From positions 1 to 64,000 of the forward strand of contig JANQSE010000009.1 in the NCBI GenBank assembly GCA_028284195.1: a DNA stretch of 64,000 nt, written 5' to 3'. Of this stretch, positions 53,660 to 61,935 are shown piece after piece; within the stretch, counting starts at the first letter, position 1; each line of letters starts with the position of its first letter. Made by a program: the position numbers and the translations under genes. This DNA comes from Balneola sp. (lineage in GTDB: Bacteria; Bacteroidota; Rhodothermia; Balneolales; Balneolaceae). The notes beneath the pieces were generated by a model. The model made no database searches. It saw nothing but the letters and a program-made list of their open reading frames with translations, and was not told where the DNA came from.

Positions 53660-53662
53660 AGC

Positions 53663-54604
53663 TTATTCTCCTTTTAGTTCTTTGTGGTTCGAATCTTTTG
53701 TGTGATCGCTCACTTTGCTTACCCCTTCAAAAAAGGTTTTTAGATTGGCAGTTTCGGTAGGTAATACCGAAACATTGGTTTGTTTAAGAATTTTTCCGAA
53801 TTGCTCGATGTACTGTTCTACCAGTTTGGTTTTAACGGCAAGCTCTCCACCCGGTTTTTGCATGGCTTCAGCAATTCGCTTTACACCGTTTGCAGTAGCC
53901 GTTGCAATTAACTCAATTTCTTTTGCTTTACCGGTAGCTTCGTTAATTCTTTTTTGTCGGGATCCCTCAGAAACAAGAACCTGGCTTTTTCGTTCACCTT
54001 CCGATTCATTAATTCGGGCCTGACGGAAACCTTCTGAATGGGTGATTTCTGCTCTTTTTTCCCGTTCGGCTTCCATCTGTTTTTCCATGGTATCTACAAT
54101 CTCATTGGATGGGCGGATGTTCTTAATTTCATACCGAAGCACTTTAATCCCCCAGGGATCTGCTGCTTTATCAATTTCCCGGACAATATTTTCATTCATT
54201 TTTTCCCGTTCAGAAAAGGTATCATCAAGGGTAATTTTACCTACTTCACTACGCATAGTGGTTTGTGCAAGATTAATTGCCGCTGCTTGATAGTTAGAAA
54301 TACCATAGCTGGCTTTGTAAGCATCCATTACTTTTATATATACTAGCCCATCTACCGCAACCTCAATATTATCTTTGGTTATACAGGTTTGGCTGGGAAC
54401 GTCCAGCACTTGCTCACGCATCTCTCTTCGGTAAGCAGGCTGATCCGCAAAAGGAATCAGAAAATGAAATCCTGGTTTCAGGTTCTTCTTAAATTTACCA
54501 AGCCGTTCCTGAATTACTTCTTCCCGCATTTCCACGATGATAAATAACCGTGTAAGAATGAAGTAAAGAATAACAAGTGTGATGAGAATGCTTGTCCAAA
54601 ACAT
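53663..54604 (-). CDS. SPFH/band-7 protein, second paralogue
   Basis: A 313-aa paralogue of the downstream gene: N-terminal helix (ILITLVILYFILTRLFIIV), SPFH core (MREEVIQERLGKFKKNLKPGFHFLIPFADQP), and coiled coil (EKQMEAEREKRAEITHSEG). The two are clearly diverged, so they may form mixed rings. It follows the nfeD gene by 8 bp. Confidence 0.92.
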   Translation of the reverse strand: MFWTSILITLVILYFILTRLFIIVEMREEVIQERLGKFKKNLKPGFHFLIPFADQPAYRREMREQVLDVPSQTCITKDNIEVAVDGLVYIKVMDAYKASYGISNYQAAAINLAQTTMRSEVGKITLDDTFSEREKMNENIVREIDKAADPWGIKVLRYEIKNIRPSNEIVDTMEKQMEAEREKRAEITHSEGFRQARINESEGERKSQVLVSEGSRQKRINEATGKAKEIELIATATANGVKRIAEAMQKPGGELAVKTKLVEQYIEQFGKILKQTNVSVLPTETANLKTFFEGVSKVSDHTKDSNHKELKGE

Positions 54605-54612
54605 AAGGTTCT

Positions 54613-55107
54613 TTAGTTTTTTTCTTTGAGTTTTTGCGATTGAGGTTCTTTTATTTGATCAACCGGTTCTACAATCCAAGTGGTATTATCCCGGTATTTG
54701 ATGCGTACTTTTTTCCCGGAAGGAACTTCTCCCTCAATAGTTCGTGCTTGCCATGAAATTCCCTGAAAGCGAATTCTGCCCTCATTATTAAATTCATTGA
54801 CAGGTTCAACCACTTCCACAATTTGATCCATGGCTTCATAGTCCTCATCGGCGAGCTTAAACGAAGTTTCACCTTTTAAATACTTACGGATTATGGGCAT
54901 CGCAAGAATGCTTATGGCAGCAGAAGTAAATACCCATGCCATAGTTGCAGTAATTGGGTCTTCCAGAAATCCAAGAAAACGAGCAAGTGCTACAAGCAAA
55001 CCGCTGGCACCTAAAATCAATGCCATTCCACTTGGAACAAGGAATTCCAGCAGCATCAGAAGTATCCCGCCAATTAAAAAAATCCAGGTGAGTAGCTCGC
55101 TATCCAT
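54613..55107 (-). CDS. NfeD-family membrane protein
   Basis: About 164 aa from the ATG at 55107 (MDSELLTWIFLIGGILLML); the longer track start has a polar leader unlike this family. Several helices (about 5-25, 30-50, 55-75) precede a C-terminal OB-fold (GRIRFQGISWQARTIEGEVPSGKKVRI). NfeD proteins are partners of SPFH proteins and are routinely encoded next to them, as here. Confidence 0.85.
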   Translation of the reverse strand: MDSELLTWIFLIGGILLMLLEFLVPSGMALILGASGLLVALARFLGFLEDPITATMAWVFTSAAISILAMPIIRKYLKGETSFKLADEDYEAMDQIVEVVEPVNEFNNEGRIRFQGISWQARTIEGEVPSGKKVRIKYRDNTTWIVEPVDQIKEPQSQKLKEKN

Positions 55108-55224
55108 GGCTCTGTGATGAATTTTACCGTCTTTAGTAGATAGTAAATTGATCAATAAAAATCTCAACAAGTTGGCATTATTTTTGTGTTTATTTGATTC
55201 GAATAAAATCACTAATGTCATTCA

Positions 55225-55320
55225 AAGGCTGCTGCCTGCCTTAGGTATTCCTATGGGAGAAAGGTCCTCGAATCTTCATGAGAAAATATTTGTAGATTCT
55301 TCGCTATTACTCAGAATGAT
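55225..55320. repeat. possible interspersed hairpin repeat
   Basis: The gap between nfeD and the exporter gene holds CCTTAGG-TATT-CCTATGG (a one-mismatch hairpin) and a block ending TTCTTCGCTATTACTCAGAA, whose look resembles dispersed intergenic repeats in related genomes. Only one copy is in the window. Confidence 0.3.
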
Positions 55321-55328
55321 CAGCTGGT

Positions 55329-57116
55329 ATGCCCGATAAAGAAGAAAAAAAGAATTATTCCATTACCTCTCTAAAAGAGACGCTTGTAAAAATATTTGCG
55401 CTAAGTAAACCATACAGGAGGCGCTTTTACTTTGCGACCGTTGTGGTTTTGCTTGCATCAGGGATTTGGCTAACCGTTCCACTTGGTTTGAGAGAATTAC
55501 TTGATGCAGTTTTTGATAAAGGAGATGAAAGCCTACTGAACCTTTTGGCTGTTGGATTGATTGGTTTGTTTATACTACAAGCTTTGTTCAGTTTTGCAGG
55601 GAACTATCATCTTGAGTGGGTGGGAGAGCGGGTTGTTACCGATTTGAGAAAGAAAGTATATGAGCATTTACATCGTCTGGGCTTTCGTTTTTTTGCTGAA
55701 CGCAGGTTAGGAGAAATTACATCTAGGCTTACAAATGATGTAGGTTCCATCCGAACCGCACTTACCGACTCTCTTCCACAGTTACTCACTATTTCTTTTT
55801 CGCTGATAGGTTCAGTCTCGTTAATGGTCGCCTTGAACTGGAGGTTGAGCGCAGTGATATTTGTTACTGTTCCATTTGTGACCATTGCCACCCGATATTT
55901 TGGTCAGAAGATTCGAAAGCTTTCCCGGGGGATTCAAGACGATCTCGCAGATTCTACAGCAGTGGCAGAAGACGCGTTGGGAGCTGTTCGGCTGGTAAAA
56001 GCATTTGTACGGGAAACCTATGAGGTAACACGTTATTCCGATTCTATAGAAAAGCTATTTACAACGGTTCGAAAGAAAGTAGTACTCACTCAATTGTTTT
56101 GGTCGGGCGTTGGGATTATGTTTATGGGTACGCTCGTGGTAATTTTCTGGTATGGAGGGAAGGAGGTACTCGCCGAACGACTAAGTGCCGGCGACTTGGT
56201 TGCATTTATTATTTATGCCTTGAATATATCCCGCTCAATCAGCCAAACTTCCAGATTATATACAGCAGTGAATACAGCCGCTGGGGCTTCGGAACGAATT
56301 TTTGAATTGTTGGAAGAAATCCCTGAAATAGAAGATAAGCCTGATGCCAAAGAACTTTTGGAAGTTAAAGGAGAGGTTGAGTTTAGAGGAGTCGGTTTTC
56401 AATATGAAGAAGATCGCCCGGTTTTAAGAGATATAAACTTTAATGCCAGAGCAGGAGAGACGATTGCATTAGTTGGGCCAAGCGGAGCAGGAAAAACGAC
56501 TCTATTAAATCTGATCCCAAGATTTTATGATGTACAGAAAGGTGAGATTTTGTTGGATCAGGTTTCAATTTCAGATTTGAAAGTGAAACCATTCAGAGAA
56601 CACATCTCCATTGTGCCTCAGGAAGTTCATCTGTTTAGTACAAGCATAAAAGATAATTTGAGATATGGTAAACTTGATGCTTCAGATGAAGAGCTTATCC
56701 AGGCTGCAACGGATGCTAATGCCCACGATTTTATAATGGAAAACCCGGGTGGTTATGACTCCTTGATTGGAGAGAAGGGAGTAAAACTAAGTGGGGGACA
56801 AAGGCAGCGAATAGCTATTGCTCGTGCTATTCTGAAAGATCCTGAGATTCTTCTATTGGATGAAGCTACGTCTTCGCTTGACTCTGAATCTGAAGCACAG
56901 GTGCAGGAAGCGTTAAACCGATTGATGAAAGGAAGAACTACTTTTGTAATTGCTCACCGTCTTTCCACTATACAAAACGCAAATCGTATTTTAGTGTTGG
57001 ATAAGGGTGAAATTGTAGAAGAAGGAACACATCATGAACTGTTAACCAAAGGAGGTTTGTACAGCCATTTGTATGAATTACAGTTTCGGGATTTGGCCGG
57101 AGAGAGTTTGGGTTGA
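55329..57116 (+). CDS. ABC exporter, fused permease/ATPase (MsbA-like)
   Basis: A 595-aa half-transporter acting as a homodimer. Six helices (about 30-320) are followed by a nucleotide-binding domain with GPSGAGKTT Walker A, KLSGGQRQRIAIARAIL signature, LLLDEATSSLD Walker B and IAHRLST switch. The general architecture fits lipid or drug exporters of the MsbA/BmrA group; no lipid A pathway gene is adjacent. Monocistronic. Confidence 0.92.
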   Translation: MPDKEEKKNYSITSLKETLVKIFALSKPYRRRFYFATVVVLLASGIWLTVPLGLRELLDAVFDKGDESLLNLLAVGLIGLFILQALFSFAGNYHLEWVGERVVTDLRKKVYEHLHRLGFRFFAERRLGEITSRLTNDVGSIRTALTDSLPQLLTISFSLIGSVSLMVALNWRLSAVIFVTVPFVTIATRYFGQKIRKLSRGIQDDLADSTAVAEDALGAVRLVKAFVRETYEVTRYSDSIEKLFTTVRKKVVLTQLFWSGVGIMFMGTLVVIFWYGGKEVLAERLSAGDLVAFIIYALNISRSISQTSRLYTAVNTAAGASERIFELLEEIPEIEDKPDAKELLEVKGEVEFRGVGFQYEEDRPVLRDINFNARAGETIALVGPSGAGKTTLLNLIPRFYDVQKGEILLDQVSISDLKVKPFREHISIVPQEVHLFSTSIKDNLRYGKLDASDEELIQAATDANAHDFIMENPGGYDSLIGEKGVKLSGGQRQRIAIARAILKDPEILLLDEATSSLDSESEAQVQEALNRLMKGRTTFVIAHRLSTIQNANRILVLDKGEIVEEGTHHELLTKGGLYSHLYELQFRDLAGESLG

Positions 57117-57174
57117 CGAGGTTATTTTAGAAAAATCAAAAACAACTGATTCGACTAGGAAAAGAATTAAGGCG

Positions 57175-57284
57175 AACCCATCCCTGTCCCTTCCCTTAAC
57201 TAAGGGAAGGGGACGTGTTAATCAAATACTTATAGTTTAAGAGTTTCCCTCCCTGATCTTAGGGAGGGAACATGGGTGGGTCAC
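57175..57284. repeat. REP-like hairpin unit, left of DUF559 gene
   Basis: Begins AACCCATCCCTGTC and ends GGGTGGGTCA. Inside are two hairpins: an 11-bp perfect stem CCCTTCCCTTA / TAAGGGAAGGG (57188-57211) and a 10-bp perfect stem TTCCCTCCCT / AGGGAGGGAA (57245-57270). Confidence 0.7.
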
Positions 57285-57363
57285 AGAAAGAAGTAAACTG
57301 GGTGGTTCAGAAAAAAACGGAATAAACTATTTCCATTTTAAGATGAATTAACTACTGTTCTGC

Positions 57364-57687
57364 ATGGACTTGTCTAAAAAAGGTATCACAGAATTAGCAA
57401 GAGAGTTAAGAAAAAATCAAACTCCTTCAGAAAAACTGCTTTGGGAATCTATCAGAAAGAGAAAGCTTAACGGATTACGGTTTGTACGAGAGAAACCATT
57501 TGTGCATACCCAATATGAAACAAAAAGGTACTTCTATATCGCAGACTTTTATTGTGCCGAGCATAAGCTGGTTATTGAACTGGATGGAAAGATCCACGAT
57601 TCTCAAAAGGATTACGACTTTCAAAGAACAGAAGTGTTAAAAAGTTTGGGGCTGAAAATTCTAAGAATTAAGAACTTGGAGACTTAG
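57364..57687 (+). CDS. DUF559 PD-(D/E)XK endonuclease-like protein
   Basis: A 107-aa protein: ARELRKNQTPSEKLLWESIRKRKLNGLRFVREKPF and FYIADFYCAEHKLVIELDGKIH are the DUF559 core, with the Asp and ELDG of the restriction-endonuclease fold related to Vsr. Biological role unknown. The TAG stop comes just after RIKNLET; reading through it would give DLFVEKF and a nearby TGA, resembling the normal C-terminus, so the last residues may have been lost to a nonsense mutation. Flanked by boundary-matched hairpin units. Confidence 0.8.
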   Translation: MDLSKKGITELARELRKNQTPSEKLLWESIRKRKLNGLRFVREKPFVHTQYETKRYFYIADFYCAEHKLVIELDGKIHDSQKDYDFQRTEVLKSLGLKILRIKNLET

Positions 57688-57726
57688 GATCTGTTCGTCG
57701 AAAAATTTTGAATGCAGTGAGGAAAT

Positions 57727-57889
57727 AACCCATCCCTGTCTGCTCCCGAGCGGACTTGGAATAGGGTTCTGAATAACAAGAAAAGCTAGTCTTTGCGAGT
57801 AGTCTGAATCGCACCAAAGTTATCAACAGCACTCGAAGAAGCCTGTTTACCGTATGTTACTATGGAAGGGGAGGGTTGGGGTGGGATCA
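57727..57889. repeat. REP-like unit, right of DUF559 gene
   Basis: Begins AACCCATCCCTGTC, identical to the left unit, and ends GGGGTGGGATCA, close to the left unit's end. The internal sequence differs and includes GCTCCCGAGC, a short palindrome. Together with the left unit it brackets the DUF559 gene. Confidence 0.6.
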
Positions 57890-57899
57890 AAAAAAAGCC

Positions 57900-58955
57900 C
57901 TAATCATTATACACCCTTATCACATCCGAATAACTCATATCCGTTAAAAGTCCCCGCTTATCAAGTTCAGTTAAATAACTTACGGGGACTCCGCTTGTGT
58001 AAAGGCCTATAATACCTGAATAAGAATAAGTGTCAATAAACCCTGCTTTTTCCAGATCGGTTAAGTATTCAGTAGTAACTCCACTGCTATGCATTCCTAT
58101 GATGCCGGAGTATGAGAACTTATCAAGCATATTTGCAGAACTGAGCTGATCCAAAAACTCAATACTTACTCCGCTACTTGAAAGGCCAATTAATCCGGAG
58201 TAAGAAAACTTATCCAGATATCCGCCCTGCTCCATCAACGAAAGGTACTCGGTAGAAACTCCTGCATTGTACATCCCGATCAATGCCGAATAAGAGAACT
58301 TATCCAGAAACTCGCCGGTTTGCATCTGGTCTAAATACTGGGTGGTAACCCCACCGTTGTAGAGCCCAATAATGGCAGAATAGGAGAAATCATTTAAATA
58401 CCCGGCGGTACTCATTTGATCTAAATATGCAATGGGTACTCCCCCGTTGTATAAGCCAATAATTGCTGAGTAAGAAAAATCATCTAGGTACCCGGCTGCT
58501 TCTAAGCTTTCCAGATAAGAAATTGGAACACCGCTATTATAAAGTGCCTGGATTCCCGAAGACGAAATTTGATTGGTAAATCCTTTTTCGGTGGCTTCTT
58601 GCAAATAATCAAGATAAGAGTCTGGTACGCCTTGCTGGTTAGATAATCTTTCAGGTAACGGAACAGGAGGAGGTAGAGGAGCCTGAACAGCGGCTTGACC
58701 TTGGGTAACTACATTTGTTTGGCTGCCACTATCTGTAATAAGCCACGAAAAGGGGCCAAAAGTGAAAAGCCATACTAACGAAATAACCCCAAAAATTGAT
58801 AACGCGGCTAAATTTCTTTTTGCAGAGGGTTTTGGTATGGATTGCTCTTCATCAAATCCATCTTCGATTTCTTCTGATGATTTTTCGTGCAAGTAGGAAT
58901 CCAGATCAAAATCTTCATCTCTTCTCAAGTCATTTTTAAATCTCTGGCTGCTCAT
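57900..58955 (-). CDS. 30-residue-repeat membrane protein, paralogue A
   Basis: A 351-aa single-pass protein of unknown function. Order: cytosolic acidic N-terminus with FKNDLRRDEDFDLDSYL (about 6-22), membrane helix (about 47-72), Gln/Pro linker (APLPPPVPLPERL), one degenerate and then seven exact 30-residue repeats to the C-terminus. The unit runs GVPxxYLxxLxxAGYLDDFSYSxIIGLYxG. The FSYSxxIG stretch is kept in almost every unit of this protein but not in its paralogues. Each unit is likely two short helices, forming a solenoid outside the cytoplasm. Last gene of a three-paralogue operon, 1 bp after paralogue B. Confidence 0.8.
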   Translation of the reverse strand: MSSQRFKNDLRRDEDFDLDSYLHEKSSEEIEDGFDEEQSIPKPSAKRNLAALSIFGVISLVWLFTFGPFSWLITDSGSQTNVVTQGQAAVQAPLPPPVPLPERLSNQQGVPDSYLDYLQEATEKGFTNQISSSGIQALYNSGVPISYLESLEAAGYLDDFSYSAIIGLYNGGVPIAYLDQMSTAGYLNDFSYSAIIGLYNGGVTTQYLDQMQTGEFLDKFSYSALIGMYNAGVSTEYLSLMEQGGYLDKFSYSGLIGLSSSGVSIEFLDQLSSANMLDKFSYSGIIGMHSSGVTTEYLTDLEKAGFIDTYSYSGIIGLYTSGVPVSYLTELDKRGLLTDMSYSDVIRVYND

Positions 58956-58956
58956 G

Positions 58957-59982
58957 TTATTGTCCTTCTAGTTGGTATGCACTAACTACTGATGATGAAG
59001 ACATATCGTTTAACAAGCCCTTATCATCCAGTGTTTTAAGGAAGCTTACCGGAACATCATTCTGGTATAACCTGACAACCGATGTACTCCCGAAGTTATT
59101 CAAATACCCACCGGCAGCTAAATCTTCGACATACTCTTTAGGAACATTATTTTGATATAACCTGGTAATAGAAGTGCTGCCAAAGTTATTAAGTAACCCT
59201 GCGTTCTTAAAGCTTTCTATGTATTCAAACGGAACCTGATTCTCATAAAAACGGGTTATAGAAGTGCCTCCAAATTCATTCATCATTCCGGCTGTTTTAA
59301 ACCGTTCGATATATTCGAATGGCACTTGATTTTGATACAAACGTGAGATAGAAGTGCTTCCAAAGTCGTTCAACAATCCTGCACTGTTTAATTGTTGGAT
59401 ATATTCTATCGGTATCTGGTTCTGATATAGTCTTGAAATTGACGTGCTTCCAAAATTATTCAGCATGCCAGCTTTTCCAAATTGGTCGATATATTCTACA
59501 GGAACATTGTTCTGGTATAAACGAGTTGATCCGCTTCCTCCAAAATCATCTAAATAACCATATTCTTTTAGTTGAGACAGGTAATCGGTATAGCTGATTC
59601 CTAAATCATTTGAATTTGCATTAAAGTTGTCATTAAAATTAAAGTCGAAGTTAAAACCTTCGATTGATGGAGGCGGGGGAGGAACCGGAAATGCAGTACC
59701 CTGGCCTGAACCTTGAAAGAATGCTGTTTGTCCGTCTTGTGTAGAAATAACCTGACTTTCCTGGCCGAAAAATGAGAATGGATCACTCACAAAAAACCAT
59801 ACTGCAGGTACTAAAACAACTAACAGTGCAATGAGGTTGCGTTTTGTGGTTGGTTGAGGCGCACCAAAATCTTCTTCATCAAAGTCGTGCTCAGTGCCAG
59901 CTTGTTCAGTTATATACGCATCCAGATCAAAATCGGGATCATCATTTCGGTTCAGGTCATTTTTAAATTTTTGAGTACCCAT
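58957..59982 (-). CDS. 30-residue-repeat membrane protein, paralogue B
   Basis: A 341-aa paralogue of A and C. Cytosolic KFKNDLNRNDDPDFDLDAYI motif, membrane helix (about 48-68), linker with PVPPPPP and an Asn/Phe run (FNFDFNFNDNFNANSN), then a degenerate unit and six repeats of 30 residues: xVPxEYIxxFxxAGxLNNFGSTSIxRLYQN. The GSTS and LYQN stretch is specific to this protein. No catalytic motif is visible. Middle gene of the operon, 8 bp after paralogue C. Confidence 0.8.
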   Translation of the reverse strand: MGTQKFKNDLNRNDDPDFDLDAYITEQAGTEHDFDEEDFGAPQPTTKRNLIALLVVLVPAVWFFVSDPFSFFGQESQVISTQDGQTAFFQGSGQGTAFPVPPPPPSIEGFNFDFNFNDNFNANSNDLGISYTDYLSQLKEYGYLDDFGGSGSTRLYQNNVPVEYIDQFGKAGMLNNFGSTSISRLYQNQIPIEYIQQLNSAGLLNDFGSTSISRLYQNQVPFEYIERFKTAGMMNEFGGTSITRFYENQVPFEYIESFKNAGLLNNFGSTSITRLYQNNVPKEYVEDLAAGGYLNNFGSTSVVRLYQNDVPVSFLKTLDDKGLLNDMSSSSVVSAYQLEGQ

Positions 59983-59990
59983 GTTACATC

Positions 59991-60857
59991 CTAATTATTT
60001 TCACTTTTATATAATTCAACTACAGAAACAAAATTCAGATCGTTATACAGGTCTTTTTGCTTAAGTTCGTCAAGAAATTCGGTTGTAACTCCTGCTTTAT
60101 AGTATTCAGTTATTGCAATAAAATTTAAATCATTCAGGTAACCGCTCTGGCTCAGTTTCGAGAGATATTCCATCGAAACATTATTTTTGTAAAGTTCTGA
60201 AATCCCAATGAAATTTATATTCTCAAGAAACCCGCCTTCATCAAGCTGGTTTATATAACTAAATGGAACGTTGTTTTTGTAAAGTTCTGAAATGGCTATA
60301 AAGTTAAAATCGTCCAGATATCCGGCTGCGTCAACTTGTTCTAAGTATTCAATAGGAACTTTAGCGTTGTATAGCTGTGTAGCATCAAAAGTGGATAGTT
60401 TGTTGTCCCCAATTAAGCCTTTCTGTTTTAATTCAGCTAAATAATCGGTGGCACTGGGTAAGGTAACCAGCTCAGGCAATTTGGCTAATTCATCCTGAAT
60501 AACTCTTTCCAATTCCTCTGCATCAACGTCAGGGATTTGTATATCAGGAATCTCAATATCCGGGATATCAATTACTATTCTATTTCCTGATTGTTCAACC
60601 GCAACCGGAGTGGCTTGCTCGGTACCAAAGACACTATCGAAGGCTTGTTTAGGGCTCCAGTCGTGGTACCATAAAAAGGCGGTTCCTAAAAGTGCTGCTC
60701 CTAAAATTGCATTCTTTAGAAAAGATCCCGCAGGCTCTTCTTCTATAGGTTTTTGAGATTGTGTTGGCCGCTGCGACTGTTCATCCAGGTAGGAGTCTAA
60801 GTCGAAATTTTCATCTTCTTGTCTTTTTTTAAATCTGCCCTGTTGTTCCATGTCCAT
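59991..60857 (-). CDS. 30-residue-repeat membrane protein, paralogue C
   Basis: A 288-aa paralogue and first gene of the operon. Cytosolic RFKKRQEDENFDLDSYLDEQ, membrane helix (about 46-66), linker with an Ile/Pro/Asp repeat (IDIPDIEIPDIQIPDVD), then a degenerate unit and four 30-residue repeats of the form xVPxEYLxxLxxxGYLNDLNFIAIxELYKN. The NFI and ELYKN stretch is specific to this copy. The 114-bp gap to the divergent DUF2911 gene should hold the operon promoter. Confidence 0.8.
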   Translation of the reverse strand: MDMEQQGRFKKRQEDENFDLDSYLDEQSQRPTQSQKPIEEEPAGSFLKNAILGAALLGTAFLWYHDWSPKQAFDSVFGTEQATPVAVEQSGNRIVIDIPDIEIPDIQIPDVDAEELERVIQDELAKLPELVTLPSATDYLAELKQKGLIGDNKLSTFDATQLYNAKVPIEYLEQVDAAGYLDDFNFIAISELYKNNVPFSYINQLDEGGFLENINFIGISELYKNNVSMEYLSKLSQSGYLNDLNFIAITEYYKAGVTTEFLDELKQKDLYNDLNFVSVVELYKSENN

Positions 60858-60971
60858 GATGTTCCAAATTTTTCCGTAGGACGAGTTAACAACGTATATT
60901 GTTTCAGTATTTTTTACGTCAAACAGATTATGTAGATTGTTCCATTAACTAATAAACAACCAAATCATGAT

Positions 60972-61925
60972 ATGAAAAAGCCGCTACTATTGTTCACCAT
61001 ATTTTTACTTACTGTTGTATCTGAAGCTGCATTGGCCCAGCTTCCGGTATCGGTAGAATATCCCCGTGCAAGCCCGAAAGAAACCCGCAGCATTACCATA
61101 GGCTACACAACCATTAGTTTTGAATATAGCTCTGTAGGAATAAAAGGCAGAGAAATCTGGGGAGAGCTGGTTCCTTACGGCCGTGTATGGAGAACGGGTG
61201 CCAACGAGAATACTCTTTTTACAGTAACTGATGATGTGTTAGTAAATGGAGAAAAACTTAAAGCAGGAACATACGGTCTGCACACTATTCCGGGTGAGGA
61301 GGAATGGATACTTATATTTTCGAATTTCAGTGAAGCCTGGGGTAGTTATTTTTATGATGAAAGTGAGGACGCACTACGCATTACCGTGAGCTCCGAAGAA
61401 ATGGACAGCAAATACGAGTGGATGAAGTTCTCGTTCAGTAATTACACTTCAACCTCGGTTGATATTTCATTGAAATGGGCACACCTGAAAGTACCTTTTA
61501 AGGTAGAAATACCTATGGAAACTACATTTGCCAATTTGGCTAAACAATTTCGAACACTTCCGGCATTTGGCTGGCAGGGATGGGTTCAGGGAGCTACGTA
61601 TTTGCAGAACAACGATTATAAACTTGATGTAGCACTGGATTGGGCAAACCGGGGACTGCAAAGGGAACGAAATGTGCAAACTGCCGGGTTGCATGCAAAA
61701 CTTTTGGTTTTGAATGGCAAAAAAGAAGAAGGATTAAAAGCCGCTTCCGAAATGACAAAAGAGTGGGCTGATGATTGGAGATCATATTATTCTGCTGCTG
61801 AGATCTACGAGGTGGCTGAAGATGTAAAACAAGCAAAAAAGGCATATAAAAAGGCAATTGATATAGCTGGTAACGATCGTACTAAAGCAGTTCTTCAAAG
61901 AAGGCTGGATGCTTTAGAAAATTGA
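60972..61925 (+). CDS. DUF2911 domain protein, exported
   Basis: A 317-aa protein with a signal peptide (LLFTIFLLTVVSEAALAQ). SVEYPRASPKETRSITIGYTTISFEYSSVGIKGREIWGELVPYGRVWRTGANENT is the DUF2911 core. The C-terminal third (about 215-317) is helical and TPR-like (LDVALDWANRGL, AEIYEVAEDVKQAKKAYKKAIDIA). DUF2911 is common in Bacteroidota and of unknown function. Divergent from the repeat-protein operon. Confidence 0.85.
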   Translation: MKKPLLLFTIFLLTVVSEAALAQLPVSVEYPRASPKETRSITIGYTTISFEYSSVGIKGREIWGELVPYGRVWRTGANENTLFTVTDDVLVNGEKLKAGTYGLHTIPGEEEWILIFSNFSEAWGSYFYDESEDALRITVSSEEMDSKYEWMKFSFSNYTSTSVDISLKWAHLKVPFKVEIPMETTFANLAKQFRTLPAFGWQGWVQGATYLQNNDYKLDVALDWANRGLQRERNVQTAGLHAKLLVLNGKKEEGLKAASEMTKEWADDWRSYYSAAEIYEVAEDVKQAKKAYKKAIDIAGNDRTKAVLQRRLDALEN

Positions 61926-61935
61926 GCAATTAACA

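Noticed and set aside
57900-60857. CRISPR-like or DNA-level tandem repeats
   Set aside because: The periodicity is about 90 bp with diverged bases and a kept reading frame, so it is protein repeat structure, not a CRISPR array or satellite.
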